Positions 1 to 6,440 of a stretch of 6,589 nt of DNA are shown piece by piece. This stretch comes from Comamonadaceae bacterium (GTDB taxonomy: Bacteria; Pseudomonadota; Gammaproteobacteria; Burkholderiales; Burkholderiaceae_C), in NCBI GenBank assembly GCA_947455585.1, contig CANGOY010000107.1, forward strand, positions 1-6,589, read 5' to 3'. The notes below the pieces were generated by a model that saw only the letters and a program-made list of their open reading frames with translations, did not search any database and was not told where the DNA came from. Made by a program: the position numbers and the translations under genes. How positions within the stretch are numbered: the first letter of the stretch is position 1; the number at the start of each line of letters is the position of its first letter.

Positions 1-20
1 AATTTCTTGAATGTGGCCAT
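1..20 (-). CDS. rpsR: 30S ribosomal protein bS18 (RpsR), 5' end only
   Basis: Only the first six codons and two further bases are inside the window; they read M-A-T-F-K-K, which is how bS18 starts in Burkholderiales. bS18 is a small-subunit platform protein that assembles as a heterodimer with bS6. The identification rests on this short N-terminus, on a strong Shine-Dalgarno AGGAGG 8 nt upstream of the ATG, and on the conserved order rpsF-priB-rpsR. The gene continues beyond base 1, and rplI usually follows it in this operon, but neither can be checked here. Confidence 0.85.
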
Positions 21-28
21 GATCTGGG

Positions 29-34
29 CCTCCT
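29..34 (-). promoter_or_regulatory. rpsR Shine-Dalgarno overlapping the priB stop codon
   Basis: On the minus strand the bases read AGGAGG, followed by an 8-nt spacer and the rpsR ATG. The priB stop codon TAG (33-35) shares its last two bases with this site, so ribosomes finishing priB release on top of the rpsR initiation site. This suggests translational coupling and supports the rpsR start. Confidence 0.8.
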
Positions 35-323
35 ATGAAATTTGCTGAAAATCTTGAATATGAAAAACGACGTTTTTGCTGTTACGAGGTGAGGCTAAAA
101 AGCCGCTGAACTGCCAAAGGCTACCGAGGGGAAGTTGAGCAATTCGCTCAGCTAAGGAACCCAAGGCGACTGTTTTGACGGTTGCTTTGACTTGTCGCTT
201 TTGCCCTGCTTCTTGAATGTCAGACTCGTGCTCGAGACTCACATCAATGGCGGGTAAACCGGCTGGGGTGTATCGCAGGGCCGAAGCCTCCACAACACAA
301 GCATTCAAAACAACGTGGTTCAA
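33..323 (-). CDS. priB: Primosomal replication protein N (PriB), TTG start
   Basis: A 96-residue protein of the PriB family, a single-stranded-DNA-binding OB-fold protein that works with PriA to reload the replicative helicase at collapsed forks. The N-terminal pattern MN-x(3)-L-x-A-x(3)-E followed by ALRYTPAGLPAIDVSLEHES, and the C-terminal block GSLWQFSGFLASPRN...HIQDFQQIS, match betaproteobacterial PriB over the full usual length of about 95-100 residues. It sits 20 nt downstream of rpsF and ends inside the rpsR ribosome-binding site, as in the conserved rpsF-priB-rpsR operon. The start codon is TTG. It is chosen because it places the conserved Asn at position 2 and because there is no in-frame ATG or GTG nearby. 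The only SD-like string, AAGG at 325-328, is just 1 nt from the TTG, so initiation probably depends on coupling to rpsF. The identity is secure; the exact start is less so. Confidence 0.9.
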   Translation of the reverse strand: MNHVVLNACVVEASALRYTPAGLPAIDVSLEHESDIQEAGQKRQVKATVKTVALGSLAERIAQLPLGSLWQFSGFLASPRNSKNVVFHIQDFQQIS

Positions 324-343
324 ACCTTGTAAAGGGTCAGCAA

Positions 344-709
344 TTAGCCCGCGAACTCAGCTTGCTGGTTCTTGCGAGCTTCTTCGCGCTCGACTGTCTT
401 CATCATGACGGAAGGCGTTGTGTCAGCCTTCTTACGCAAGACAGTCATGTGGCGCAACACAGCATCGTTGAACTTGAACGCGTGTTCGAGTTCAGACATC
501 ACAGCTTGGCTAGCTTCGATGTTCAAGCAAATGTAGTGAGCTTTGGCAAGCTTGTTGATCATGTAGGCCAACTGGCGGCGACCCCAGTCTTCCGTACGAT
601 GAATAGCACCACCACCAGCGGTGATCATGCCTTTGTAACGCTCCAGCATGGCTGGAACTTGCTCGCTTTGATCCGGATGGATCAACAAAATGATTTCGTA
701 ATGACGCAT
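344..709 (-). CDS. rpsF: 30S ribosomal protein bS6 (RpsF)
   Basis: A 121-residue bS6, the small-subunit protein that pairs with bS18 on the platform of the 30S subunit near 16S helices 22-23. The start MRHYEIILLIHPDQSEQVP and the later stretch THRTEDWGRR-like (here HRTEDWGRRQLAYMINKLAKAHY) followed by FKFNDAVLRHMTVLR are the classic bS6 signature blocks of its ferredoxin-like fold. The tail after about residue 95 (rich in Lys, Glu, Arg and Gln) is the usual variable charged C-terminus. The reading frame is open further upstream to 826, into the symporter gene, but the ATG at 709 is the right start. It begins the conserved MRHYE block and has AAGGAG 5 nt upstream. It is the first gene of the rpsF-priB-rpsR operon, with its own promoter-like sequence and a leader hairpin. 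Confidence 0.96.
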   Translation of the reverse strand: MRHYEIILLIHPDQSEQVPAMLERYKGMITAGGGAIHRTEDWGRRQLAYMINKLAKAHYICLNIEASQAVMSELEHAFKFNDAVLRHMTVLRKKADTTPSVMMKTVEREEARKNQQAEFAG

Positions 710-714
710 GGACA

Positions 715-720
715 CTCCTT
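715..720 (-). promoter_or_regulatory. rpsF Shine-Dalgarno
   Basis: AAGGAG on the minus strand, 5 nt before the ATG at 709. It settles the rpsF start against the longer open frame reaching 826, and it lies 11 nt downstream of the leader hairpin. A protein bound to that hairpin could therefore affect ribosome access. Confidence 0.85.
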
Positions 721-731
721 GTGGATGTGAA

Positions 732-759
732 GCTGCCTGCGGCGTCTGACGCTGGCAGC
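732..759 (-). promoter_or_regulatory. rpsF leader hairpin, candidate S6:S18 autoregulatory element
   Basis: In the mRNA sense the leader reads GCTGCC, A, GCGT, CAG, ACGC, CGCA, GGCAGC. That gives a 6-bp outer stem (732-737 with 754-759) and a 4-bp inner stem with a 3-nt loop. They are joined by an asymmetric internal loop, with one base on the 5' side and CGCA on the 3' side. The 3' strand at the loop reads CCGCA. Published work describes a leader motif upstream of rpsF in many bacteria that binds the S6:S18 heterodimer, with a conserved CCG in an internal bulge mimicking the 16S rRNA site. The position before rpsF and the CCG match that description. No T-run follows, so it is not a terminator. 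The assignment is inference from shape and place; no covariation was tested. Confidence 0.55.
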
Positions 760-775
760 AAGGGAAAAGCCCACG

Positions 776-806
776 ATTATAGTCAATTTTTACGCGGTCT
801 TGCCAG
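776..806 (-). promoter_or_regulatory. Putative sigma-70 promoter of the rpsF operon
   Basis: A perfect TATAAT (776-781, minus strand) begins 1 nt after the symporter stop codon TGA. The best -35 candidate is CTGGCA (801-806), which matches 4 of 6 consensus bases at a 19-nt spacing, so the -35 is weak and slightly distant and lies inside the symporter 3' end. Transcription would start near 768-770, giving a leader of about 60 nt that includes the hairpin. No terminator separates the symporter from rpsF, so read-through from the ppsA cluster may add to rpsF expression. Confidence 0.5.
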
Positions 807-2786
807 TTTGCTACCCAGATAGCCAAACAACAAGCCTACGGGCACACCAAAAACACCCGCACAAACGGGGTCTAACCCAAACCACAAGGTGTCGGACGCT
901 TGCAGATGCAGGCGCATTTGTACCCAGGCGTGGTTGGCTGCGATGTAGTACACACTGACAGCCAAACCAGAGACCATGGCCAACAAGGCCCCTACCCGGT
1001 TCATGCCGCGCCAATAAATACCCAACAACAAAACAGGAAAAAATGTAGAGGCAGCCAAAGAAAACGCACACGTCACCCAAAACAAAATACTCACAGGCCG
1101 GTTCGTGGCAAACCAAGCGGCTAGCAAAGCCACCACCATCAGCAAAATTTTGGACAACATCACACGCCGCAATGGCGGCGCATTGGGCTCTGCGGTTTGG
1201 AAATAAAGGTCTTGCGCCAAGGCATTCGAGATGGTCAGCAGCAGCCCATCAGCCGTCGACAATGCAGCAGCCAAAGCGCCAGCAGCCAACAACCCTGTAA
1301 AGACCGATGAGATGTGTGTCATCTCTGGCACACCCAACACCAAATAGTCGTTGAACAAGCGGATGTCTGCAAACTGCACGATGCCGTCGTGGTTGTAATC
1401 TTGAATGTTCAACAGCGCCAGCTTGCGCAGCTTCAAACGGTCAGCCCAATCCGGCAGTTGGTCCAAATGTGAGCCCACCAACTCCGTCAACACAAATGAC
1501 TTGAGCAACACCGCCAAGGACGACGCACACAGATAAACCACAACAATGATGGCCAAAGCCCACACGACCGAACGTTCAGCCTCAACAGGGGTCGCCGTCG
1601 TGTACGAACGCACCAAAATATGCGGCAACGCTGCGGTGCCCAACATCAAACAAAACACCAACGCCAAGCTGTTGAACCAGCCTTGATTCCAACCACTCAA
1701 AGATGGCGCCTGAAAGCCTACAGGGCGATAAATTGCCTCAGCCAACACCTCTCGCTCAGCCTGCCAAGCGCCTACCAACCGGTCGACCGATGTCTCACGC
1801 CATGCGGGATTGGCTTCTAACTTTTGAATCTCACGCAAAGATGCATTTTCAGCCTTGGCCTTGGCCACCTGCCGTGCCACCGTTTGGCGCTCAACCTCGC
1901 GGGCATACACAGGCTCGGAAATCTTGACATCTAGATTGCTCATACGCAAGCCAATGACTTCGCGCGTGGCGAGCTCAGCTGGGTCTGCTTCGATTTGTTT
2001 GGCACGTGCCTGAATTTGCGGCAACGACTGCGCCGCAGCAAGGGTGACAAAAGGATGGCCTTGTGTCTTGAAAGACACCGCCATTCCCAACACCACCATA
2101 GACACCACGATGACCACGCACTGCACCCCCTGCGTCCAAGTGACAGCACGCATGCCACCCAAGAATGAACATAGCAGCACGCCGCCCAGCGCCAAGAAAA
2201 CACCCAACTCAAAGGTCAAGCCCGAGAGCATGGAGGCCACAAGACCGATGCCATAAATTTGCGCAACGAGGTAAATGCTTGAGCACAAAATAGCGCCCCA
2301 TGCAGCCAACCAACGCACGGCCGCGCTGTCAAATCGACGGCCTAAAAACTCAGGAATCGTGATGGACTGAGACAAATTGAGCTTGGCAGCAAACAAAAAG
2401 CCGAGCAAGCAAAAACCCCCCGTCCAGCCCAGCAAATACGCCAAGCCGCCTGGATGCTGGCCGTCGCCTACAAAACCATCGGAAATCAAAATGCCGGTGA
2501 GACCGATGAAAGAAGCGGCAGAAATCCAATCGGCAGCCGTGGCCATGCCATTGAGCGGCGCACTGATGCTGCGCCCCGCTACGAAATACTCTTCGGGAAT
2601 GGTGGTGCGACAAAACATGCCAATCAGCGCGTAGCCAATGATGGACACCACCAAGAAAAAGCCATTCACCACGCCCTTGGGTACGCCCGCAAAGTCGGCC
2701 AGCAGCAGCAAAAGCGTCAACACCACCAGCCCAGCAAAGCTGAGCAGCAACAAGCGCCAAGGCCAAGATTTAACACGCGTCATCAT
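783..2786 (-). CDS. Sodium:solute symporter, VC_2705-like subfamily (SSF family)
   Basis: A 667-residue inner-membrane protein of the solute:sodium symporter family (relatives: ActP, PutP). It probably imports a small carboxylate with Na+; the substrate is not determined by sequence. About 13-14 hydrophobic helices can be seen. Family landmarks are the segment GGMRAVTWTQGVQ (about 210-222), LGTAALPHILVRSYTT (about 382-397) and the Na+-site segment ALSTADGLLLTISNALAQD (508-526), whose S510-T511 pair corresponds to the Na+-coordinating Ser/Thr of SSF proteins. Two soluble insertions stand out: a long charged loop at about 240-368, rich in Ala, Glu, Lys and Arg, and a loop at about 436-482 containing an EF-hand-like DxNxDGxxxxxD (463-474). 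The start overlaps the upstream small-subunit gene by 17 nt and there is no clear SD, so coupling is likely; a second ATG directly follows the first. The VC_2705 assignment rests on the DGIVQFADI-type loop and the small-gene partner. Confidence 0.88.
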   Translation of the reverse strand: MMTRVKSWPWRLLLLSFAGLVVLTLLLLLADFAGVPKGVVNGFFLVVSIIGYALIGMFCRTTIPEEYFVAGRSISAPLNGMATAADWISAASFIGLTGILISDGFVGDGQHPGGLAYLLGWTGGFCLLGFLFAAKLNLSQSITIPEFLGRRFDSAAVRWLAAWGAILCSSIYLVAQIYGIGLVASMLSGLTFELGVFLALGGVLLCSFLGGMRAVTWTQGVQCVVIVVSMVVLGMAVSFKTQGHPFVTLAAAQSLPQIQARAKQIEADPAELATREVIGLRMSNLDVKISEPVYAREVERQTVARQVAKAKAENASLREIQKLEANPAWRETSVDRLVGAWQAEREVLAEAIYRPVGFQAPSLSGWNQGWFNSLALVFCLMLGTAALPHILVRSYTTATPVEAERSVVWALAIIVVVYLCASSLAVLLKSFVLTELVGSHLDQLPDWADRLKLRKLALLNIQDYNHDGIVQFADIRLFNDYLVLGVPEMTHISSVFTGLLAAGALAAALSTADGLLLTISNALAQDLYFQTAEPNAPPLRRVMLSKILLMVVALLAAWFATNRPVSILFWVTCAFSLAASTFFPVLLLGIYWRGMNRVGALLAMVSGLAVSVYYIAANHAWVQMRLHLQASDTLWFGLDPVCAGVFGVPVGLLFGYLGSKLARPRKN

Positions 2787-3030
2787 TGGAATGCGCAGGC
2801 TGCATGCCCCACCATGCGAGCAAAAAGTACAGCACGGGGACCGCTTGTGCCACCCACAAAAAATGCAGCAGGGTCATGTCAGGCAAGCGCCAAGCCAAAC
2901 CCAAAGATCCCACCGTCAAGACCACCAGCCCCACCACACCCAACAACGCCCGTCTCGGCAAGGCCGCGACTTCGATGCTTGCTGGATGCGGCGCCTCTGA
3001 CTCAGAGGCTGATGGTGACTGCTGTACCAA
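2770..3030 (-). CDS. Small two-helix membrane protein, probable symporter small subunit (DUF4212-like)
   Basis: An 86-residue protein with a polar N-terminus (about residues 1-25), two hydrophobic segments (about 28-48 and 54-76) and a short polar tail. Symporters of the VC_2705 type are usually preceded by a gene for a small protein of about 90 residues with two membrane helices (DUF4212), taken as a small subunit. The second helix here, with FLWVAQAVPVLYFLLAW, resembles the F-W-x-A-Q pattern of that family, but the first helix is divergent. The call therefore leans on size, topology and its 17-nt overlap with the symporter. The start used is TTG, 6 nt after the ppsA stop and in the same frame as ppsA. 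It has no convincing SD, and a later TTG at 2961 is possible. Partner function is inferred. Confidence 0.65.
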   Translation of the reverse strand: MVQQSPSASESEAPHPASIEVAALPRRALLGVVGLVVLTVGSLGLAWRLPDMTLLHFLWVAQAVPVLYFLLAWWGMQPAHSNDDAC

Positions 3031-3036
3031 AGTGGC

Positions 3037-5427
3037 TTACTTGGCCAGTGACTTCCAAGTGTCAATCACGCTGTCTGGGTTGAGCGAAATCGAGGTGATA
3101 CCTTGATCGGCCAACCAATGCGCGAAGTCGGGGTGGTCGCTAGGGCCTTGGCCGCAAATGCCCACGTACTTGCCTTGCGCCAAACACGCAGCGATGGCTT
3201 TGCTGAGCAAAGCTTTCACAGCGGGGTCGCGCTCGTCAAAGTCAGCGGCCAACAACTCCAAGCCAGAATCACGGTCCAGGCCCAAGGTGAGTTGGGTCAA
3301 GTCGTTCGAGCCGATGGAGAAGCCGTCGAAGAACTTTAAGAAGTCGTCGGCGAGGATGGCGTTGCTAGGCACTTCGCACATCATGATGACCTTGAGGTCG
3401 TTCTCGCCGCGCTTCAGGCCGTGCTCGGCCAACAAGTTGGTCACGCGTTCGGCCTGGCCCAAGGTGCGAACGAAAGGCACCATGACTTGCACGTTGGTAA
3501 GGCCCATGTCTTTACGCACACGGCACATGGCTTCGCATTCCATGGCAAAGGCTTCGCCGAAGTCTTCGCTGATGTAGCGCGCGGCACCACGGAAGCCCAG
3601 CATTGGGTTTTCTTCCTCTGGCTCGTAGCGGCTGCCGCCAATGAGTTTGCGGTATTCGTTGGACTTGAAGTCGGACATGCGCACGATGACTGGTTTTGGC
3701 CAGAACGCCGCAGCGATGGTTGCAATGCCTTCGGCGACTTTGTCCACATAGAAAGCGCGGGGTGACGCATGGCCACGGGCCACAGACTCAACCGCCTTCT
3801 TCAAATCGGCATCCACATTGGGGTAGTCAAGAATCGCTTTGGGGTGTACGCCAATGTTATTGTTGATGATGAACTCCAAGCGAGCCAAGCCCACGCCTTC
3901 GTTGGGCAACTGGCAGAAGTCAAACGCCAACTGTGGGTTACCCACGTTCATCATGATTTTGGTTTTGATGCTGGGCATTTCGCCGCGCTGCACTTCGGTC
4001 ACTTCGGTCTCTAACAAACCGTCGTAAATTTTGCCGGTGTCGCCTTCTGAACAGCTCACGGTCACCAAGGTGCCGTCTTTCAAGCGCTCAGTTGCGTCAC
4101 CGCAACCTACCACCGCAGGAATACCTAACTCGCGCGCAATGATGGCGGCGTGGCAGGTACGGCCACCACGGTTGGTCACGATGGCGCTGGCGCGCTTCAT
4201 CACAGGTTCCCAGTTGGGGTCGGTCATGTCGGTCACCAACACATCGCCAGGCTGAACCGTGTCCATCTCGCTGATGTTGTGCACCAAGCGCACAGGACCG
4301 GTGCCAATTTTTTGGCCAATCGCGCGGCCTTCGGCCAACACAGTGCTGTGGCCTTTGAGCTTGTAGCGGAACTCGGACTGACCTTTGGCCTGGCTCTTCA
4401 CGGTTTCTGGACGGGCTTGCAAGATGTACAAGAGGCCGTCTGTGCCGTCTTTGCCCCATTCGATATCCATGGGACGGCCGTAATGCGTCTCGATCACCAC
4501 GGCGTAGTGCGCCAATTGCTCAACGTCAGCGTCAGTCAATGAATAACGGTTGCGCAGCTCAGTGGGCACATCGGTGGTCTTGACCAATTTGCCGGTGGCT
4601 TTTTTCTCTTCGGCTGTCGAGAACTCCATTTGCAACAGCTTGGAGCCCAAGTTGCGGCGAATCACGGCGCGCTTGCCAGCTTTCAGGGTTGGCTTGTGCA
4701 CATAGAACTCGTCGGGGTTCACAGCGCCCTGCACCACGGTCTCACCGAGGCCATAGCTAGAAGTGATGAACACCACGTCTTCAAAACCAGATTCGGTGTC
4801 GATAGTGAACATCACACCCGCAGCGCCCAAGTCAGAGCGCACCATGCGTTGTACGCCGGCAGACAAAGCCACATCGGCGTGGGCAAAGCCCTTGTGCACG
4901 CGATAGCTGATGGCGCGGTCGTTGTACAAGGAGGCAAACACTTCCTTCATCTTGTGCAGCACTTCGTCAATGCCGTGCACGTTGAGGAAAGTTTCTTGTT
5001 GGCCAGCGAAAGAAGCGTCGGGCAAGTCTTCAGCCGTGGCTGATGAACGTACAGCAAAAGTGGCTGCGGCGTTGCCAGCAGACAAGGTCGCAAATTCATC
5101 GGCAATGGCTTTTTGCAGATCAGCGGGGAAAGGCTGGGCTTCCACCATGGCTCGAATTTCGGCGCCAACTTCGGCCAAAGCACGCACGTCTTCGGTGTCG
5201 AGCTTGTCCAAACGGGCGTTGATTTTGTCGGCTAAGCCGTCGTAAGCCAAGAACTCACGGAAGGCGTGGGCGGTGGTGGCAAAGCCGGTGGGTACGCGCA
5301 CGCCGGTGGGCAGTTGCGAAATCATTTCGCCGAGGCTGGCGTTTTTACCGCCAACGGATTCGACGTCCGTCATTCGAAGTTTTTCGAAAGGAACCACCAA
5401 GGCGGTAGGGCTGAAAAGTGCAGTCAT
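3037..5427 (-). CDS. ppsA: Phosphoenolpyruvate synthase (pyruvate, water dikinase)
   Basis: A 796-residue cytosolic enzyme that makes PEP, AMP and phosphate from pyruvate, ATP and water, the entry step of gluconeogenesis from C3 compounds. The length matches the family (about 790-800). Residues are numbered from the ATG at 5427. The N-terminal ATP-binding domain (about 15-345) has VGGKNASLGEM and FAVRSSATAEDLPDASFAGQ. The swivelling phosphohistidine domain (about 380-465) has GGRTCHAAIIAREL with catalytic His426 (codon 4150-4152). The C-terminal barrel (about 490-790) has LGFRGAARY, GSNDLTQLTLGLDRDSG and the catalytic Cys758 in GICGQGPSDHPDF. Thr424, two residues before the histidine, corresponds to the threonine phosphorylated by PpsR in E. 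coli. The ATG at 5427 is preferred over an in-frame TTG at 5433 because GGAG lies 7 nt before the ATG but only 1 nt before the TTG. It is the first gene of a tight cluster with the symporter pair, divergent from ppsR. Confidence 0.97.
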   Translation of the reverse strand: MTALFSPTALVVPFEKLRMTDVESVGGKNASLGEMISQLPTGVRVPTGFATTAHAFREFLAYDGLADKINARLDKLDTEDVRALAEVGAEIRAMVEAQPFPADLQKAIADEFATLSAGNAAATFAVRSSATAEDLPDASFAGQQETFLNVHGIDEVLHKMKEVFASLYNDRAISYRVHKGFAHADVALSAGVQRMVRSDLGAAGVMFTIDTESGFEDVVFITSSYGLGETVVQGAVNPDEFYVHKPTLKAGKRAVIRRNLGSKLLQMEFSTAEEKKATGKLVKTTDVPTELRNRYSLTDADVEQLAHYAVVIETHYGRPMDIEWGKDGTDGLLYILQARPETVKSQAKGQSEFRYKLKGHSTVLAEGRAIGQKIGTGPVRLVHNISEMDTVQPGDVLVTDMTDPNWEPVMKRASAIVTNRGGRTCHAAIIARELGIPAVVGCGDATERLKDGTLVTVSCSEGDTGKIYDGLLETEVTEVQRGEMPSIKTKIMMNVGNPQLAFDFCQLPNEGVGLARLEFIINNNIGVHPKAILDYPNVDADLKKAVESVARGHASPRAFYVDKVAEGIATIAAAFWPKPVIVRMSDFKSNEYRKLIGGSRYEPEEENPMLGFRGAARYISEDFGEAFAMECEAMCRVRKDMGLTNVQVMVPFVRTLGQAERVTNLLAEHGLKRGENDLKVIMMCEVPSNAILADDFLKFFDGFSIGSNDLTQLTLGLDRDSGLELLAADFDERDPAVKALLSKAIAACLAQGKYVGICGQGPSDHPDFAHWLADQGITSISLNPDSVIDTWKSLAK

Positions 5428-5595
5428 AGACAAGCTCCAAAAGTTAAAACGGGTGCGGCCATGCAGCGCGGCGACTTTGTATTTTTTTGAATGGGTCGAT
5501 CAGTCTTCGTGGCGAAATTCGGATAATGCAATATTGTAGGTGGCCGACAAGGTGCCTCCCCCGCCCAACCCCGTGGTTTCTATTGAAAGTTTTTC
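5428..5595. promoter_or_regulatory. Divergent ppsA/ppsR intergenic region
   Basis: This 168-bp region must hold the promoters for both ppsA (minus) and ppsR (plus), but no -35/-10 pair at good spacing is convincing. On the plus strand GATAAT (5522-5527) is the best -10-like hexamer for ppsR. On the minus strand TACAAT (5533-5538) and TACAAA (5476-5481) are possible for ppsA. Between them is a near-palindrome, TGCAATATTGTA (5527-5538), which could be an operator or chance. A run of seven T's (5482-5488) gives the centre an AT-rich patch. Confidence 0.4.
5435..5438 (-). promoter_or_regulatory. ppsA Shine-Dalgarno
   Basis: GGAG on the minus strand, 7 nt before the ATG at 5427. It decides between the two in-frame starts: the upstream TTG at 5433 would leave only a 1-nt spacer. 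Confidence 0.75.
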
Positions 5596-6423
5596 ATGCC
5601 CAATCCCAGCGTATTCTTCGTGTCTGACGGCACTGGCATCACCGCAGAAACCTTTGGCAACGCCATCTTGGCGCAGTTCGAGGTGAAATTTCGCCACATC
5701 CGCGTTCCGTTTGTGGATTCGGTGGACAAGGCCCACCAAGCTGTTCGCCAAATTTTGCACACGGGCGAATTGGAGGGCCGCAAGCCCATTGTGTTCACGA
5801 CCCTGGTGAACATGGAGGTACTGACTGTCATCTTGGACGGCTGCAAAGGCAAAACCATGCTGATGGACATGTTTGGCACCTTTGTGAACCCACTGGAGCA
5901 AGCGCTGGGCATCAAATCCAACCACCGCGTGGGCCGATTCTCCGACGCTAGCAAAAGCAAGGAATACCGAGACCGTATCGAGGCCATCAACTTCAGCTTG
6001 GCCCATGACGATGGCCAGCTCAACCGCGACCTGGAGTTGTCAGACGTCATTTTGGTGGGTGTGAGCCGCAGCGGAAAAACCCCCACTAGCTTGTACTTGG
6101 CCATGCAACACGGCTTGAAAGCCTCTAACTACCCGTTGATTCCTGAAGACTTTGAGCGTCGCCAGCTGCCCCCCGCCCTGATGCCGCACAAAAAGAAAAT
6201 CTTTGGCCTGACCATTCAACCCGAGCGCCTGAGTGAAATTCGCAACGAGCGCCGCCCTGACTCCAAATACGCCAGCCTGCCCAACTGCCGCCACGAAGTG
6301 GCCGAGGCCGAAGCCATGATGCGCCGCGCAGGCATTCGCTGGCTGTCCACCACACACAAGAGCATTGAAGAAATTGCCACCACCATCCTGCAAGAAATCA
6401 ACCCCGAACGTTTGATTTACTAG
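5596..6423 (+). CDS. ppsR: PEP synthase regulatory protein (bifunctional kinase/pyrophosphorylase)
   Basis: A 275-residue protein of the PSRP/DUF299 family (E. coli PpsR is about the same length). It inactivates PEP synthase by ADP-dependent phosphorylation of a threonine next to the catalytic histidine, and reactivates it by phosphate-dependent removal that yields pyrophosphate. Seen here are the N-terminal SDGTGITAETF (10-20), the block HDDGQLNRDLELSDVILVG leading into the P-loop GVSRSGKT (155-162), then PTSLYLAMQHGLKASNYPL, and a C-terminal region with RRAGIRWLSTTHKSIEEIA. The start ATG has only a modest GAAAG (5585-5589) 6 nt upstream, but it begins the conserved N-terminus (xxxVFFVSDGTGIT). 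It is divergent from its target ppsA, the usual arrangement in beta- and gammaproteobacteria, and is followed 17 nt later by a strong terminator. Confidence 0.96.
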   Translation: MPNPSVFFVSDGTGITAETFGNAILAQFEVKFRHIRVPFVDSVDKAHQAVRQILHTGELEGRKPIVFTTLVNMEVLTVILDGCKGKTMLMDMFGTFVNPLEQALGIKSNHRVGRFSDASKSKEYRDRIEAINFSLAHDDGQLNRDLELSDVILVGVSRSGKTPTSLYLAMQHGLKASNYPLIPEDFERRQLPPALMPHKKKIFGLTIQPERLSEIRNERRPDSKYASLPNCRHEVAEAEAMMRRAGIRWLSTTHKSIEEIATTILQEINPERLIY

Positions 6424-6440
6424 ACCGGTATGCGCAACGA

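Noticed and set aside
732..759. Terminator for the ppsA-symporter cluster
   Set aside because: The hairpin is stable but is followed in the transcript by TTCACATCC rather than a T-run, and it lies in the rpsF leader. A regulatory leader structure fits better.
710..826. Extended N-terminus for rpsF starting at 826
   Set aside because: The frame is open, but the extra residues do not resemble bS6, they overlap the symporter end, and they lie upstream of the promoter-like TATAAT. The ATG at 709 has a good SD and begins the conserved MRHYE block.
2454..3106. Plus-strand open frames opposite the symporter start and small-subunit gene
   Set aside because: Their translations are Pro-, Gln-, Arg- and Ser-rich low-complexity strings typical of antisense frames, while the minus strand gives clear membrane proteins.
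3103..5245. Multiple open frames on both strands inside ppsA
   Set aside because: All are overlapped by the full-length PEP synthase frame with its intact catalytic motifs, and none shows a conserved domain.
5428..5433. TTG at 5433 as the ppsA start
   Set aside because: It is only 1 nt from the GGAG; the ATG at 5427 has a 7-nt spacer and a better start codon.
5500..6104. Minus-strand open frames overlapping the 5' half of ppsR
   Set aside because: They are antisense shadows produced by the codon bias of ppsR; there is no SD and no recognisable protein.
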